From NCBI GenBank assembly GCA_018372435.1, contig JAHAJA010000022.1:1-64000 (forward strand): a stretch of 64,000 nt of DNA, given 5' to 3'. Within the stretch, counting starts at the first letter, position 1. Every line of letters begins with the position of its first letter. The translations under genes and the position numbers were made by a program. The DNA is from Clostridiales bacterium. Its GTDB lineage: Bacteria; Bacillota; Clostridia; Lachnospirales; Lachnospiraceae. The notes under the pieces are model-generated. The model worked only from the letters and a program-made list of their open reading frames with translations. It was not told the origin of the DNA and made no database searches. Below, one piece after another: positions 50,558 to 59,760 of the stretch.

Positions 50558-51643
50558 ATGGTGAAGTTAATTCGGGGGAAAAGAAAACCTCATAAAGAAA
50601 TATCTATTCCAGCAATGATTGTGATGGATGTTGTATTGTATCTAGTCTGTATGGGAGGATTTTTGTTGTATTTTTATATATTACCACATCATTATAACAA
50701 TTCAGGAAAAGTGGTCGCATCAGCAGATACAAACTCGCAGCAATTTACATTATCGGAGGTAGAAGATAGAACAAGCAGGGGAGAACTACAAGGCGAAAAG
50801 CCAAGTGGAAGTATGTCAGAGAGGATACCAAGTGGAATTAGTAATGTGAATACCAGCGAACAACAGGCTGATAGGAGTTCTGGTGATAGTATGAAAGAGA
50901 GCAACAAGACTAGTAAAGAGATACAAAGTTATGCAGATGATAAAGTAAGTCTAACAGTTAATCAAGTCACCATAGGTACGGGAGCTGATAAAGTTACGTA
51001 TTATGTGGCAGATGTTAAAGTTAGTAACATTGCTTATCTTCGTACAGGTTTTGCTTCTGGGGAGTATGGTAAGAATATTAGAGAGTCAGTTCAAGATATG
51101 GCAGATGATAACAACGCAATCTTAGCAATGTCTGGCGATTATTATGGAAACAGTGATACCAGTGTTGTTATACGTAATGGGGTATTATATCGAGATGACA
51201 TTACAGGAACGGATATATGTGTTCTATTCACAGACGGAACAATGAAGACATATTCCCCAGATGAATTTGATGTAGATGAAGTAATTGCTGCAGGTGCATG
51301 GCAGGCATGGAACTTTGGGCCTTCAATCCTTGATGATAATGGAGAGATAGCTACTTCATTTAATACTACTTCTTATCTCAATAGTGAGAATCCAAGGGCG
51401 GCCATTGGTTACTTGGAACCAGGACATTACGTATTAGTAACAGTAGATGGCCGTAATGAAGGGTATAGTAGAGGTGTTACCTTAAGTGAATTAGCGGGAA
51501 TCATGTCATCTCTAGGTTGTAAGGTTGCTTATAATCTTGATGGCGGTAAGTCTTCTGCTATGGTTTATGATGGAGAATACGTGAATCAACCAGCAGATGG
51601 AGGAAGAACCATCAGTGATATTATCTATATTGGGGAAGAATAG
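50558..51643 (+). CDS. Exopolysaccharide-type phosphodiester glycosidase (NAGPA domain)
   Basis: The 361-residue protein has one N-terminal membrane span (about 21-42) and a polar linker. The extracellular NAGPA/DUF2233 domain (about 155-360) contains AWNFGPSILDDNGEI, NPRAAIGYLEPGHYVLVTVDGR and NLDGGKSSAM. Relatives cleave N-acetylglucosamine phosphodiesters or act in exopolysaccharide metabolism. It is 28 bases after the GT2-GtrA gene, so the operon probably makes or trims a surface glycan. Confidence 0.88.
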   Translation: MVKLIRGKRKPHKEISIPAMIVMDVVLYLVCMGGFLLYFYILPHHYNNSGKVVASADTNSQQFTLSEVEDRTSRGELQGEKPSGSMSERIPSGISNVNTSEQQADRSSGDSMKESNKTSKEIQSYADDKVSLTVNQVTIGTGADKVTYYVADVKVSNIAYLRTGFASGEYGKNIRESVQDMADDNNAILAMSGDYYGNSDTSVVIRNGVLYRDDITGTDICVLFTDGTMKTYSPDEFDVDEVIAAGAWQAWNFGPSILDDNGEIATSFNTTSYLNSENPRAAIGYLEPGHYVLVTVDGRNEGYSRGVTLSELAGIMSSLGCKVAYNLDGGKSSAMVYDGEYVNQPADGGRTISDIIYIGEE

Positions 51644-51661
51644 AAAGGTAGGTAAGAAAGA

Positions 51662-51859
51662 ATGAGTGGAAAGATACTACCTCATATTGTCATTGTTTTG
51701 GCAGCAATGTTTATTACATTTTGGATTCTAGATCAGCTGAATCCAGTTATGAATTTTATTAATAATTCCATATCAAATGTATTGCTATTATTATTTAGTA
51801 TCACATCTTTAGTAAATGCAATCTTTTCAATTGTTTGGTATCGTAAAAGTAAGAAGTAG
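51662..51859 (+). CDS. Small two-span membrane protein
   Basis: The 65-residue protein has two hydrophobic spans (about 6-24 and 34-58) and a basic C-terminus (WYRKSKK). It starts 18 bases after the NAGPA gene with a GGTAGG-like ribosome site, so it belongs to the same operon. No family is recognised. It may be a small partner of the glycan machinery. Confidence 0.6.
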   Translation: MSGKILPHIVIVLAAMFITFWILDQLNPVMNFINNSISNVLLLLFSITSLVNAIFSIVWYRKSKK

Positions 51860-51975
51860 TTGATGAATAGAATAGTTGCAACTTACCAATAGTATAGTAT
51901 CGGTTGACAAGCTGGTAGATCTATTATACATTTGTAATAATTACTATTATTATAAAGTACGAAGGGAGAAAAGAA

Positions 51976-52476
51976 ATGAATAAGAATGTATTCTTTAATT
52001 TATCGTATGGTGTCTATATTATCTCAACATGGGATAATGGAAGAGCAACTGGTTGTGTGGCTAATAGTGCTATGCAAATTACTTCAGAACCAGCAACAAT
52101 TGCAATAAGTATTAACCATGATAATTATACTAACAAATGTATCCAAGAAAGTGGAAGATTTGCAATTTCTATTTTAACAGAAGAGGTCGATCCACAAATC
52201 ATAGGAACGTTTGGTTACCAATCAGGTGAAACAGTAAACAAATTTGATTCGATTGATTATGAAATCAAAGGTATGCTACCTGTAATAAAAGATTCCTGTG
52301 GTTATATTACCTGTGAGGTTATTAATAAGATGGAGACAGATTCTCATACCGTATTCTTAGGTAAAGTTCTAGATGGCGATGTTATGGGAGAGGGTAATCC
52401 AATGACATATTCTTACTATCATAAAGTGAAAAAAGGTAAGAGTCCAAAGAACGCTCCGACTTATATTGCAGATTAA
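51976..52476 (+). CDS. Flavin reductase-like FMN-binding protein
   Basis: The 166-residue protein has the split beta-barrel flavin reductase fold: LSYGVYIISTWDNGRATGCVANSAMQIT, the FMN-binding ATIAISINHDNYT, and SGRFAISILTEE. It probably binds FMN and reduces or transfers electrons to a partner. GAAGGGAG precedes the ATG. It is single, with a terminator. Confidence 0.9.
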   Translation: MNKNVFFNLSYGVYIISTWDNGRATGCVANSAMQITSEPATIAISINHDNYTNKCIQESGRFAISILTEEVDPQIIGTFGYQSGETVNKFDSIDYEIKGMLPVIKDSCGYITCEVINKMETDSHTVFLGKVLDGDVMGEGNPMTYSYYHKVKKGKSPKNAPTYIAD

Positions 52477-52511
52477 CTAGTGTAATAAATAATTAATGAT
52501 TATACAATATA

Positions 52512-52552
52512 ACGCCAGTAAAGGGTAGAAGTATCCTTGCTGGCGTATTTTT
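52512..52552 (+). terminator. Terminator after the flavin reductase-like gene
   Basis: ACGCCAG (52512-52518) pairs with CTGGCGT (52540-52546), extended by AAAGG/CCTT, then ATTTTT. Confidence 0.85.
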
Positions 52553-52692
52553 GTGTATATTTTACAATATAGAAAGGGAATATTTGTTGATATAGCCGTT
52601 GTATTATATTATACAAGTGGAATATAATACTAATACAATATGAAGGATTTTACAAACCCTATATAAATGCTTCATCATAAGGAGGTTTTAGT

Positions 52693-53244
52693 ATGTCATT
52701 AAAACACGGGTTATTAGGTTTGCTAAACTATAATAGTATGACGGGATATGATTTGAGTAAGTTTTTTTCTGATTCGCTTTCATTTTTTTGGACTGCAACA
52801 ACAAGTCAGGTTTATAGGGAACTTACAACTATGGAAAAAGACGGTTGGGTAACATCGGAAGTTGAAGTACAGTTTAGTAAGCCAAACAAAAAAATATATT
52901 CAATAACCGAAGTGGGAAAGCAAGAACTACAAGACTGGTTAACGAACCTGAATATAGAACAAGATAATCCTAGTGAACGGAATCCCATGCTAATGAAGGT
53001 TTTCTTTGGTGCGGAGGTTTCTAAAGAAATTATGCTGGATTACATGGAAAGGACCAAGGAATATTATGAGAGCAAATTAAAAGAGCTACATCAAGCAAAA
53101 GAAATTATTGCTTATAATGACGTGGAAAGTAGTAAAGATAAGATACTGTATTGGAGACTTTGCGAAAGTTATGGGGAGCATTGCTGCAAAGCTATTTTAG
53201 AATGGATAGAAGAAGCAGTACATAGTATTAAGGAGGAGAGTTAA
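52693..53244 (+). CDS. PadR-family regulator (long type)
   Basis: The 183-residue protein has the N-terminal winged helix (LKHGLLGLLNYNSMTGYDLSKFFSDSLSFFW...YRELTTMEKDGWV) and the C-terminal helical PadR_C/Vir-like dimer domain (about 95-178). AAGGAGG precedes the ATG. Upstream is an imperfect inverted repeat (TTGTATTATATT with AATATAATAC, about 52597-52640) that could be the operator. It ends two bases before the flavoprotein gene, so it probably controls that gene. Confidence 0.9.
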   Translation: MSLKHGLLGLLNYNSMTGYDLSKFFSDSLSFFWTATTSQVYRELTTMEKDGWVTSEVEVQFSKPNKKIYSITEVGKQELQDWLTNLNIEQDNPSERNPMLMKVFFGAEVSKEIMLDYMERTKEYYESKLKELHQAKEIIAYNDVESSKDKILYWRLCESYGEHCCKAILEWIEEAVHSIKEES

Positions 53245-53246
53245 AT

Positions 53247-53924
53247 ATGAAAGTATTAGTATTGAATGCAAGTCCTAAGGGGAACCATAGTGGTACAATG
53301 AAGATTACGGAATCGTTCCTAGAAGGTTATAAGAAGTTACATGAATGTGAAGTAAATACCATTGATATCTATAGTTTAGATATTAAGCCATGTAGAGGTT
53401 GTTTTGAATGTTGGCATAGGACACCGGGGATCTGTGCGATAAGAGATGATATGGCAGAATGTCTTGAAATATTAATTGAAGCGGATTTGATCATATGGAG
53501 TTTCCCACTTTATCATTTCTCTATGCCAGCGAAAGGGAAGATGTTTCTTGAGAGGACCTTACCTACAATCCTACCGGAATTAGTAAAGACACCAAGTGGT
53601 TGCGTTCATCCGAGCCGATATGACAAGGAACAGAAGGTTGTACTAATATCATCTTGTGGATTCTATAATACAGAACATAATTATGAAGGATTATTAAAGC
53701 AGTTTGAATTACTGTATCAAGATTATACGGCAATATTATGTGTTGAAGGACCGTTGTTAAATGTTCCAGAAGCATCTTATTTTAGTGGGCAATACCTTGA
53801 GGGTATTAGAAAGGCAGGAGAGGAATATGCAAAGGAAGGAAAACTAAGTGATGAGACCAATAAATCACTAGCTGAGCCGATGATGCCTATTGACATGTAT
53901 CTGGAAAATACAAATGGAAATTGA
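53247..53924 (+). CDS. Flavodoxin-fold NAD(P)H-dependent oxidoreductase, iron-sulfur flavoprotein type
   Basis: The 225-residue protein starts with the FMN phosphate loop VLNASPKGNHSGTMK and continues CRGCFECWHRTPGICAIRDDM (about 51-71). Its compact cysteine cluster, C-x2-C-x2-C-x7-C, resembles [4Fe-4S]-binding flavoproteins (ISF). It would pass electrons from NAD(P)H or ferredoxin to an unknown acceptor, perhaps in detoxification. It is co-transcribed with the PadR gene. Confidence 0.88.
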   Translation: MKVLVLNASPKGNHSGTMKITESFLEGYKKLHECEVNTIDIYSLDIKPCRGCFECWHRTPGICAIRDDMAECLEILIEADLIIWSFPLYHFSMPAKGKMFLERTLPTILPELVKTPSGCVHPSRYDKEQKVVLISSCGFYNTEHNYEGLLKQFELLYQDYTAILCVEGPLLNVPEASYFSGQYLEGIRKAGEEYAKEGKLSDETNKSLAEPMMPIDMYLENTNGN

Positions 53925-54000
53925 AATCAAATTTGATTGTAAGAAGGGAAAGATAATAGTATAATAATGGTAATTGGTTTGGGGAAATGAGGTTATCATT

Positions 54001-54579
54001 ATGGTGGAATATGTTAACAGTAAGGACTTAATTGAAATGGGTGTTTTTTCAATTGTAATAATCATTATGCTTATATTTAGTTTAAAGGATTTCATTAAAT
54101 TTATGAAATGTAGAAGAAGGTTTTATGAAGACTATATCTCCTGCTTTCAGCTGGAAGAGCATAACTTAGGGGTTAAGATATTAGGTCTGGTAATGTATTT
54201 CCTAGCTGTAGTTATAGCAATATTTAGGGGAATTCAATTATTACTACGAATAGAAGATGTATATTATCTAGAATTAATTATATATGTCACCAGTTTTATA
54301 GTAATAACATGTTTTCTGGTTATAAACCTAATTTCGGAGTTTATACAGATAAGAACAACTACGGGTATAAGTCCAGAATATATGTCGATCAATTCTTTCC
54401 TTATACCAAAAGATGAGGTTGTTTATGAAGAATATGAGAATGAGATTATAATATATCGAAAGAGTAAGAAGAAAGTAAAGGGAAGACAACTTGCTTCTCA
54501 AGTTTATTATATCGATAAGGATCAGAAGTTTATTGACTATGTACATAGGTATTATCAAAAAGTAAAAGATACTATTTAA
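54001..54579 (+). CDS. Three-span membrane protein of unknown function
   Basis: The 192-residue protein has three predicted spans (about 14-32, 54-78 and 86-108) followed by a charged cytoplasmic tail (about 120-192) with many Lys/Glu/Tyr. The ATG at 54001 follows GAGG at reasonable spacing; a TTG at 53974 is a poorer start. No family is recognised. It stands alone between two operons. Confidence 0.6.
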   Translation: MVEYVNSKDLIEMGVFSIVIIIMLIFSLKDFIKFMKCRRRFYEDYISCFQLEEHNLGVKILGLVMYFLAVVIAIFRGIQLLLRIEDVYYLELIIYVTSFIVITCFLVINLISEFIQIRTTTGISPEYMSINSFLIPKDEVVYEEYENEIIIYRKSKKKVKGRQLASQVYYIDKDQKFIDYVHRYYQKVKDTI

Positions 54580-54733
54580 TACCCAAGTAGTTAAGATGCT
54601 TATAGCTTTTTGACTACTTCTTTTAATAAACAAAGAAAAAAACTTTCGATAATAAAGTCAAAAGTGCATAAGCACTATAAAAAATAGTCATCATACTATA
54701 GATAGAGACGTTATGAAAGAAGGATGTTTTAAT

Positions 54734-55819
54734 ATGGCAGATAAGCATTATTTTGCATGTGGAAATACAGCAAAAGGATTTCAGAATATGTTCGAATCCA
54801 ATTTACAAGGTCTTAAGAAAATCTATATTCTAAAGGGTGGACCAGGTACTGGTAAATCTACTTTGATGAAGAAGGTTGGTAAGAAATATGTGGACAAAGG
54901 TTATGATGTAGAGTATATCCACTGTTCCTCAGATCCAGATTCTTTAGATGGAGTAATCATACGTGGAATTAGTGTAGGAATTGTAGATGGTACCGCACCA
55001 CATGTAATTGAACCAAAAGTTGCGGGGGCTATTGAAGAGTATGTGAATCTTGGAACTGCTTGGAATGTTGAATTGTTAGAGAACAAAACGGACGAGATTA
55101 GAGCATTACAAGAACAGATTAGTTTATGTTATCCAAAAGCATATGAAGCGTTTGATAAAGCATTAAAGATTCATGATGAATGGGAAAAGATTTATATTGA
55201 TAATATGAACTTTGAAAAAGCAGATGCTTTAACAGAGAAGGTTTGCGAGAGGTTGCTTGGAAACATTGAGAAACAAGAGGGTGGAATAGTAAGGCATCGG
55301 TTTTTTGGCGGTTCAACACCAAAGGGTGCAATGGATTATGTTGAAAATATTACGTCTAATTGTAAGAAACGATATTTCATTAAAGGTAGACCGGGTTCAG
55401 GCAAATCAACCATGCTGAAGAAGATATTAAGGAGAGCAGAAGTCCTAGGATTAGAAGTGGAAGTATATCATTGCGGTTTTGATCCAAACAGTTTAGATAT
55501 GATACTTCTTCCTGAGCTTGAATTGTGTATCTTTGATTCCACTGCACCACACGAATACGAACCAAGTCGTGAAGGTGATGATGTAATTGATATGTATAAA
55601 GAGTTAATTAATCCGAATACGGATGAACGTTATGAAGATGAATTGAAGGATATTAAAAAACGTTATAAAGAAACCGTTGCAATAGGGACTTCTTATCTTA
55701 AAAAAGCTAAGGATTTACACGATGAGTTGGAGAAATATTATATAGCAGCAACAGATTACGATATAATAGAGAAAACAACGAATGATGTACTGAAACGTAT
55801 AGCAGCAAGAGAAAGATAA
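54734..55819 (+). CDS. ATPase with two tandem P-loop domains
   Basis: The 361-residue protein is an internal duplication. The first half has ILKGGPGTGKSTLMKKVG (Walker A, about 32-49), YIHCSSDPDSLDGVII and VDGTAPHVIEP. The second has FIKGRPGSGKSTMLKKIL, YHCGFDPNSLDMILL and FDSTAPHEYEP. It corresponds to an uncharacterised Firmicutes ATPase family (I recall it as PRK06851). The repeated HC-x-DP-x-SLD motif may bind metal or nucleotide. The ATG at 54734 is chosen over 54713 because AAGAAGGA precedes it. Confidence 0.8.
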   Translation: MADKHYFACGNTAKGFQNMFESNLQGLKKIYILKGGPGTGKSTLMKKVGKKYVDKGYDVEYIHCSSDPDSLDGVIIRGISVGIVDGTAPHVIEPKVAGAIEEYVNLGTAWNVELLENKTDEIRALQEQISLCYPKAYEAFDKALKIHDEWEKIYIDNMNFEKADALTEKVCERLLGNIEKQEGGIVRHRFFGGSTPKGAMDYVENITSNCKKRYFIKGRPGSGKSTMLKKILRRAEVLGLEVEVYHCGFDPNSLDMILLPELELCIFDSTAPHEYEPSREGDDVIDMYKELINPNTDERYEDELKDIKKRYKETVAIGTSYLKKAKDLHDELEKYYIAATDYDIIEKTTNDVLKRIAARER

Positions 55820-55873
55820 TACGTAGTAAAGAAGTAAATTATTGTCCTTTGGTGCCTGTATCAACGATTCAAT

Positions 55874-55935
55874 AAAATACGAATACTGTAAGCGAGGGGC
55901 AATAACTTGAAGCTTACAGTATTCGTATTTTTATT
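55874..55935. terminator. Bidirectional terminator
   Basis: A perfect 20-bp stem (AAAATACGAATACTGTAAGC at 55874-55893; inverse 55912-55931) has A-run before and T-run after. It separates the ATPase gene from the convergent GNAT gene. Confidence 0.9.
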
Positions 55936-55981
55936 ATGATATGAAGCAAACTGCGAGTGTCCATGTTCAATAAAGGAAGAG

Positions 55982-56782
55982 TTACTCTCGAATCATATCA
56001 ATCTGTCCCTCGTCTTCGATATAGGAGAAACCGAATTGTTGATATAATGATAGTGCATTGGTATTCAACACATCGGCCATTAAGAATGCTTTCCAAACCT
56101 TGTATCTAGCACCATAAGCAAAAGCCTGGGATAATAACTGTTTACCGTATCCACTATGTTGGAATTCTGGTCGTACGGCAACTTCCCTGATCCAAAGTGT
56201 TGGACCTTCCGGTTTATCAAAGGAATAGAGAGTGACAGCAACAATACCAGTAATGATATTCTCATGCTTCGCTGCTAGAATAGCGCTATGTTTGCAATAG
56301 CTTGCATTCGGATCTTTACCTAGAATCCAACTTTCGGCCCATTCTGTTGTTTCCCCAAGAAATCCCCTACTTTGTAGGCGACAGGATCTGGTAACGGCAG
56401 CAGCTTCTTCTGCATCTTCTATAGAAAGGACATTAACAGGACATTCCCTTTGTATATCATAGCTATACATATCTCTAAAATGAGCAAAAGACTCAAATCC
56501 ATGAGAACGAAATTCATCTACATAGGCATTAGGAACAAATTGCATATATAGAGGTTCTTTAATAGTGTCAACTGCATTAAGAAGTAAAGGAATAGAATTG
56601 GTACAAAAGTAAAGTTCTATCATAGAAAGTTCTTCGTTTCTACCTTGAATTAAGATTAAATCATTTGTTTTAAGAAGAATTGTACAATCAGCGATATATT
56701 CATAAGGTGTATAGGTCAAAGAGGTATAGGTGAAAGACTCCAGTTTATCGGTTATTTTAATATATTCATTTTCTGTAATCAT
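55982..56782 (-). CDS. GNAT-family N-acetyltransferase
   Basis: The 266-residue protein has its GNAT domain in the C-terminal half (about 118-262): acetyl-CoA loop VRPEFQHSGYGKQLLSQAFAYG, then ALSLYQQFGFSYIEDEGQIDMI. The N-terminal half is a separate alpha/beta region without recognised motifs. The substrate is unknown. It is monocistronic and convergent with the ATPase gene. Confidence 0.88.
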   Translation of the reverse strand: MITENEYIKITDKLESFTYTSLTYTPYEYIADCTILLKTNDLILIQGRNEELSMIELYFCTNSIPLLLNAVDTIKEPLYMQFVPNAYVDEFRSHGFESFAHFRDMYSYDIQRECPVNVLSIEDAEEAAAVTRSCRLQSRGFLGETTEWAESWILGKDPNASYCKHSAILAAKHENIITGIVAVTLYSFDKPEGPTLWIREVAVRPEFQHSGYGKQLLSQAFAYGARYKVWKAFLMADVLNTNALSLYQQFGFSYIEDEGQIDMIRE

Positions 56783-56908
56783 ATAACATGCACACTCCTT
56801 ACTAATTAAGATTATGTATTACAATATTGAGTATACTTTATATGGGGGTGTTACGTATATAGCTAGAACGGATATAGATATACTATACAGTGATATGTTA
56901 AGCATAAA

Positions 56909-56945
56909 AAGGCGGTTACAAAATATAGTATTTCGTAACCGCCTT
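56909..56945 (-). terminator. Terminator of the CD3324-like gene
   Basis: AAGGCGGTTAC/GTAACCGCCTT (56909-56919; 56935-56945). On the minus strand it is followed by TTTTT. Confidence 0.85.
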
Positions 56946-56956
56946 CTAACTTTATA

Positions 56957-56984
56957 GATAATTGCGAAACTCTTCGCCGTGCAA
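56957..56984. repeat. Short match to the 61730-61955 fold-back element
   Basis: TAATTGCGAAACTCTT and CCGT here recur at about 61735-61756. It may be a solo fragment of the same repeat. Confidence 0.4.
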
Positions 56985-56994
56985 ATTGTCATTA

Positions 56995-57270
56995 CTATGC
57001 AGCTAATTTGGTTGTATAGACTATTTTCTTAACGGTCTCTACAGAGAGGGCATAGTCAGAAGAAAGTTGTTCAAAACTATGGCCATCTATATAACGGCGT
57101 TTTATTTCTTGGTTTCTATGTAACAATTCTTTACGGATACCAGAACGTTCGCCCCATTTCTTTCGGGTGGATTCTCCGTTTGGTATATAGAGTAATTCTC
57201 CCTTAAGATACTTTTGGATTTCTCGAACTAATTCTGTTGGTAATATTTCGTTTGCATTCTTATAATTCAT
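56995..57270 (-). CDS. CD3324-like small helix-turn-helix protein
   Basis: The 91-residue protein opens MNYKNANEILPTELVREIQKY and ends with a helix-turn-helix-like region (SFEQLSSDYALSVETVKKIVYT). It fits the uncharacterised Clostridia family I recall as CD3324, distantly like the Mor activator fold. It probably binds DNA. It is alone, with a terminator at 56909-56945. Confidence 0.75.
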   Translation of the reverse strand: MNYKNANEILPTELVREIQKYLKGELLYIPNGESTRKKWGERSGIRKELLHRNQEIKRRYIDGHSFEQLSSDYALSVETVKKIVYTTKLAA

Positions 57271-57700
57271 TCTAACTCCTGCTCCTAATCATTAATAACT
57301 TAAATGAAGTCATTAACCTATCAAATCATGACAATAAAGTATTAGTATTGTCGTGGTTACAAGTTACGATTATAGGATGCAAGTTTGCAAAACCATTATG
57401 TTAGAATAAGCTATGGCGATTTATTTAATTAACCTCCATGAAACTATCGCCATCTGTTACGCATACAAAGTAGTATGGTTTTGCAGACATTGCATGGAGT
57501 TAAGACTAAATAGATTTGATCTTATCATGATGTTACCTCCTGTTTACTTTTTTAATAATACCTAAAGTTTAACAAAAGTAGGATAAAATGTAAAGATAGA
57601 AGTCTAGATAATACAGAGTACTCCTTCCCTGCATTATTCTCAGACTGAACTCATTTTTCTTAGAAAAATTATTGTATAGGTTGAATTTTTTTCCCAATTG
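57271..57700. other. Intergenic region with a fold-back element
   Basis: No protein gene is seen. The notable item is an inverted repeat, 57377-57495: ATGCAAgtttGCAAAACCAT at the left and ATGGTTTTGCagacaTTGCAT at the right, with TATGGCGAT/ATCGCCAT inside. Confidence 0.6.
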
Positions 57701-57709
57701 TGTTATAGT
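57681..57709 (+). promoter_or_regulatory. queT promoter
   Basis: TTGAAT (57681-57686) and TATAGT (57704-57709), spacing 17. A small hairpin AACCCT/AGGGTT (57722-57742) lies in the leader. Confidence 0.65.
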
Positions 57710-57756
57710 ACTAACGTTGTAAACCCTAACAAAATCAGGGTTTCAAGGATATTTAA

Positions 57757-57800
57757 TCGTGTGTTCGAGACCTTCCACACGTTAAACAAAACTAAAGGAG
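57757..57800 (+). promoter_or_regulatory. preQ1-I riboswitch controlling queT
   Basis: Stem CGTGTG (57758-57763) pairs with CACACG (57776-57781). It encloses TTC-GAG-ACC-TTC and is followed by the A-rich tail TTAAACAAAACTAA that ends at the ribosome site AAAGGAG. This is the compact H-type pseudoknot layout of the preQ1-I class. Ligand binding would pair the tail into the loop and hide the ribosome site. Confidence 0.85.
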
Positions 57801-57808
57801 AATAGAAT

Positions 57809-58300
57809 ATGAAGAGATCAAAGGTTCAGTTTTTAACGCAAGCGGCTATGATTGCCGCGATTTATGTTGTATTAACATACCTATTCCAACCGTTTGGATT
57901 CATGGATGTTCAAGTACGTGTTGCAGAGGCATTAACAATTTTACCATTCTTTACACCAGCAGCAATTCCAGGATTATTCGTTGGTTGTCTACTTGGTAAT
58001 TTGCTTGGTGGTGCAGTGCTATTGGACATAGTCATAGGTAGCTTAACAACGTTAGTAGCAGCATGTCTTTCTTATCTATTAAGAAAGAATAAGTACTTAG
58101 TAGCTTTACCGCCAATTATAGCTAATGCGATTGTTGTTCCATGGGTTCTAAAGATTGGATATAGTCTAGCAGCGCCGATTCCGCTAATGATGTTAACTGT
58201 TGGAATTGGTGAGATTATTTCATGCGGAATATTAGGAACAATGTTATTACTTGCTTTAAACAAGTATAAGAACGTAATTTTTAGACAAAAAGTAGCGTAA
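57809..58300 (+). CDS. queT: QueT-type queuosine precursor transporter
   Basis: The 163-residue integral membrane protein has five to six spans and the QueT family pattern (QAAMIAAIYVVLTYLFQPFGF, QVRVAEALTILPFFTPAAIPGLFVGCLLGN). It is the substrate-binding S component of an ECF transporter for preQ1 or queuine and needs the shared EcfAAT energising module. The upstream preQ1-I riboswitch supports the substrate. A terminator follows. Confidence 0.93.
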   Translation: MKRSKVQFLTQAAMIAAIYVVLTYLFQPFGFMDVQVRVAEALTILPFFTPAAIPGLFVGCLLGNLLGGAVLLDIVIGSLTTLVAACLSYLLRKNKYLVALPPIIANAIVVPWVLKIGYSLAAPIPLMMLTVGIGEIISCGILGTMLLLALNKYKNVIFRQKVA

Positions 58301-58356
58301 ATTAGGATATATAATTTGTTTAGAACAAAAACAAGGTCAATACACAGAAGAGTGTG

Positions 58357-58400
58357 GGGAAAAGTACATGACGAGTAAAATCGTTATGTACTTTTTCCCT
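58357..58400 (+). terminator. Terminator after queT
   Basis: GGGAAAAGTACATgACGA (from 58357) pairs with TCGTtATGTACTTTTTCCC (58381-58399). Confidence 0.8.
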
Positions 58401-58575
58401 TTTTAGAAAATACCTTGATTGAGGTTAATTCATATTGATGCCACAATCTAGTTGGTAATTATTAATGAATGGTAGTCTAGTAAGGAAGCCACAGAAATAA
58501 CATATTTTAAGAGTAAAATGAGTAGAATTAAGAAAATATTAAGGGAATATTAAAGAAACAAACGTTCGCTTTGCA

Positions 58576-58604
58576 TTGTCAGTCACTTCTTAGTATGGTA
58601 TAAT
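58576..58604 (+). promoter_or_regulatory. Promoter of the SbcD-like/YhaN-like operon
   Basis: TTGTCA (58576-58581) and TATAAT (58599-58604) with spacing 17 and an upstream TG. The rest of 58401-58667 contains nothing else I can support. Confidence 0.75.
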
Positions 58605-58667
58605 TCTATGCATATATAGAAGATGGGAGTTACTATCTCCCAATGATATAAGTAAGGGAGTGATAGA

Positions 58668-59729
58668 GTGCGATTTATTCATTTGGCAGATGTGCACCTG
58701 GGGATGCAGCCAGATCTTAGAAGAGATTGGAGTCAAGACAGAAGTAAGGAGATTTGGAGAACATTTGAGAATGTCGTAAACCAATGCGAGGAAGATTCCA
58801 TTGATATGTTATTAATCGCTGGTGACTTGTTTCATAGACAGCCCTTACTAAGAGAGTTGAAGGAAGTGAATTACCTTTTTAAGCGCCTAACAGGGACTCA
58901 TGTGGTATTGATGGCAGGTAATCATGATTATATAAGCCAGACTTCTAATTATATGAATTTTCCTTGGGCAGACCATGTGCATATGTTCTATCAGGAAGAA
59001 CTTACTGATTTCTATATCAAAGAGTTGAATACTAGAATATTTGGCTTAAGCTATTTTACAAGAGATATTACAGTGCCCAAATATCATCAATCTGTTCTAA
59101 TTAATAAACAAGAGATATCAATTCTATTAGCGCATGGTGGTGATGAAAAGGATATACCTATTGATCGTAAGATAATTGAATCACTAGGATATACGTATGT
59201 TGCGTTAGGTCATATTCATAAACCAGCTTTGTTTACGAATCAGATGGCATACCCAGGTTCACTAGAGCCGCTAGATAAGACAGAAACCGGAGAACATGGC
59301 TATGTACAAGGTGAGATTAGTAGGTTTGGGGACGAATATCAGACGGTTATAAAGTTCGTACCATGTAGTAGGAGACAATATATACCGATTGAATTTGAAG
59401 TTAAACCACATATGACGCAGCTAGAAGTTATGGACGGTATCAGAGAACAGATTCACCTTAAGGGAACGAATCATATATATAGTATTACGTTAGAAGGTTC
59501 TAGAGGTGTTGATATCACTTTTGATGATGAGGAGCTTTTAACACTTGGACATATAACCCAGGTAGAGGACCACACCATACCTGATTATAATTTTGATGAG
59601 TTATATTTAGAGAATAAAGATAATATTATTGGAATGTTTATAGACAAGATTCAGAGTTTGGAGTATGACGATGAGGTTATTGATAAAGCGTTATATCTAG
59701 GGGTAAAAGCCTTAATGAAATTGAAATAG
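58668..59729 (+). CDS. SbcD/YhaO-like DNA exonuclease
   Basis: The 353-residue calcineurin-type metallophosphoesterase has the five metal motifs: IHLADVHLG (Asp, His), GDLFHR, AGNHDYI (Asn, His), LAHGGDE and LGHIHKP. Such nucleases pair with an SMC-like ATPase, here the next gene 31 bases downstream, to process DNA ends or hairpins. The start is GTG at 58668 after GGGAGTGA. The C-terminal region (about 260-353) should contact the ATPase. Confidence 0.92.
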   Translation: MRFIHLADVHLGMQPDLRRDWSQDRSKEIWRTFENVVNQCEEDSIDMLLIAGDLFHRQPLLRELKEVNYLFKRLTGTHVVLMAGNHDYISQTSNYMNFPWADHVHMFYQEELTDFYIKELNTRIFGLSYFTRDITVPKYHQSVLINKQEISILLAHGGDEKDIPIDRKIIESLGYTYVALGHIHKPALFTNQMAYPGSLEPLDKTETGEHGYVQGEISRFGDEYQTVIKFVPCSRRQYIPIEFEVKPHMTQLEVMDGIREQIHLKGTNHIYSITLEGSRGVDITFDDEELLTLGHITQVEDHTIPDYNFDELYLENKDNIIGMFIDKIQSLEYDDEVIDKALYLGVKALMKLK

Positions 59730-59760
59730 AAGGCGACTTTAGAAGGGAGCATATATTCAT

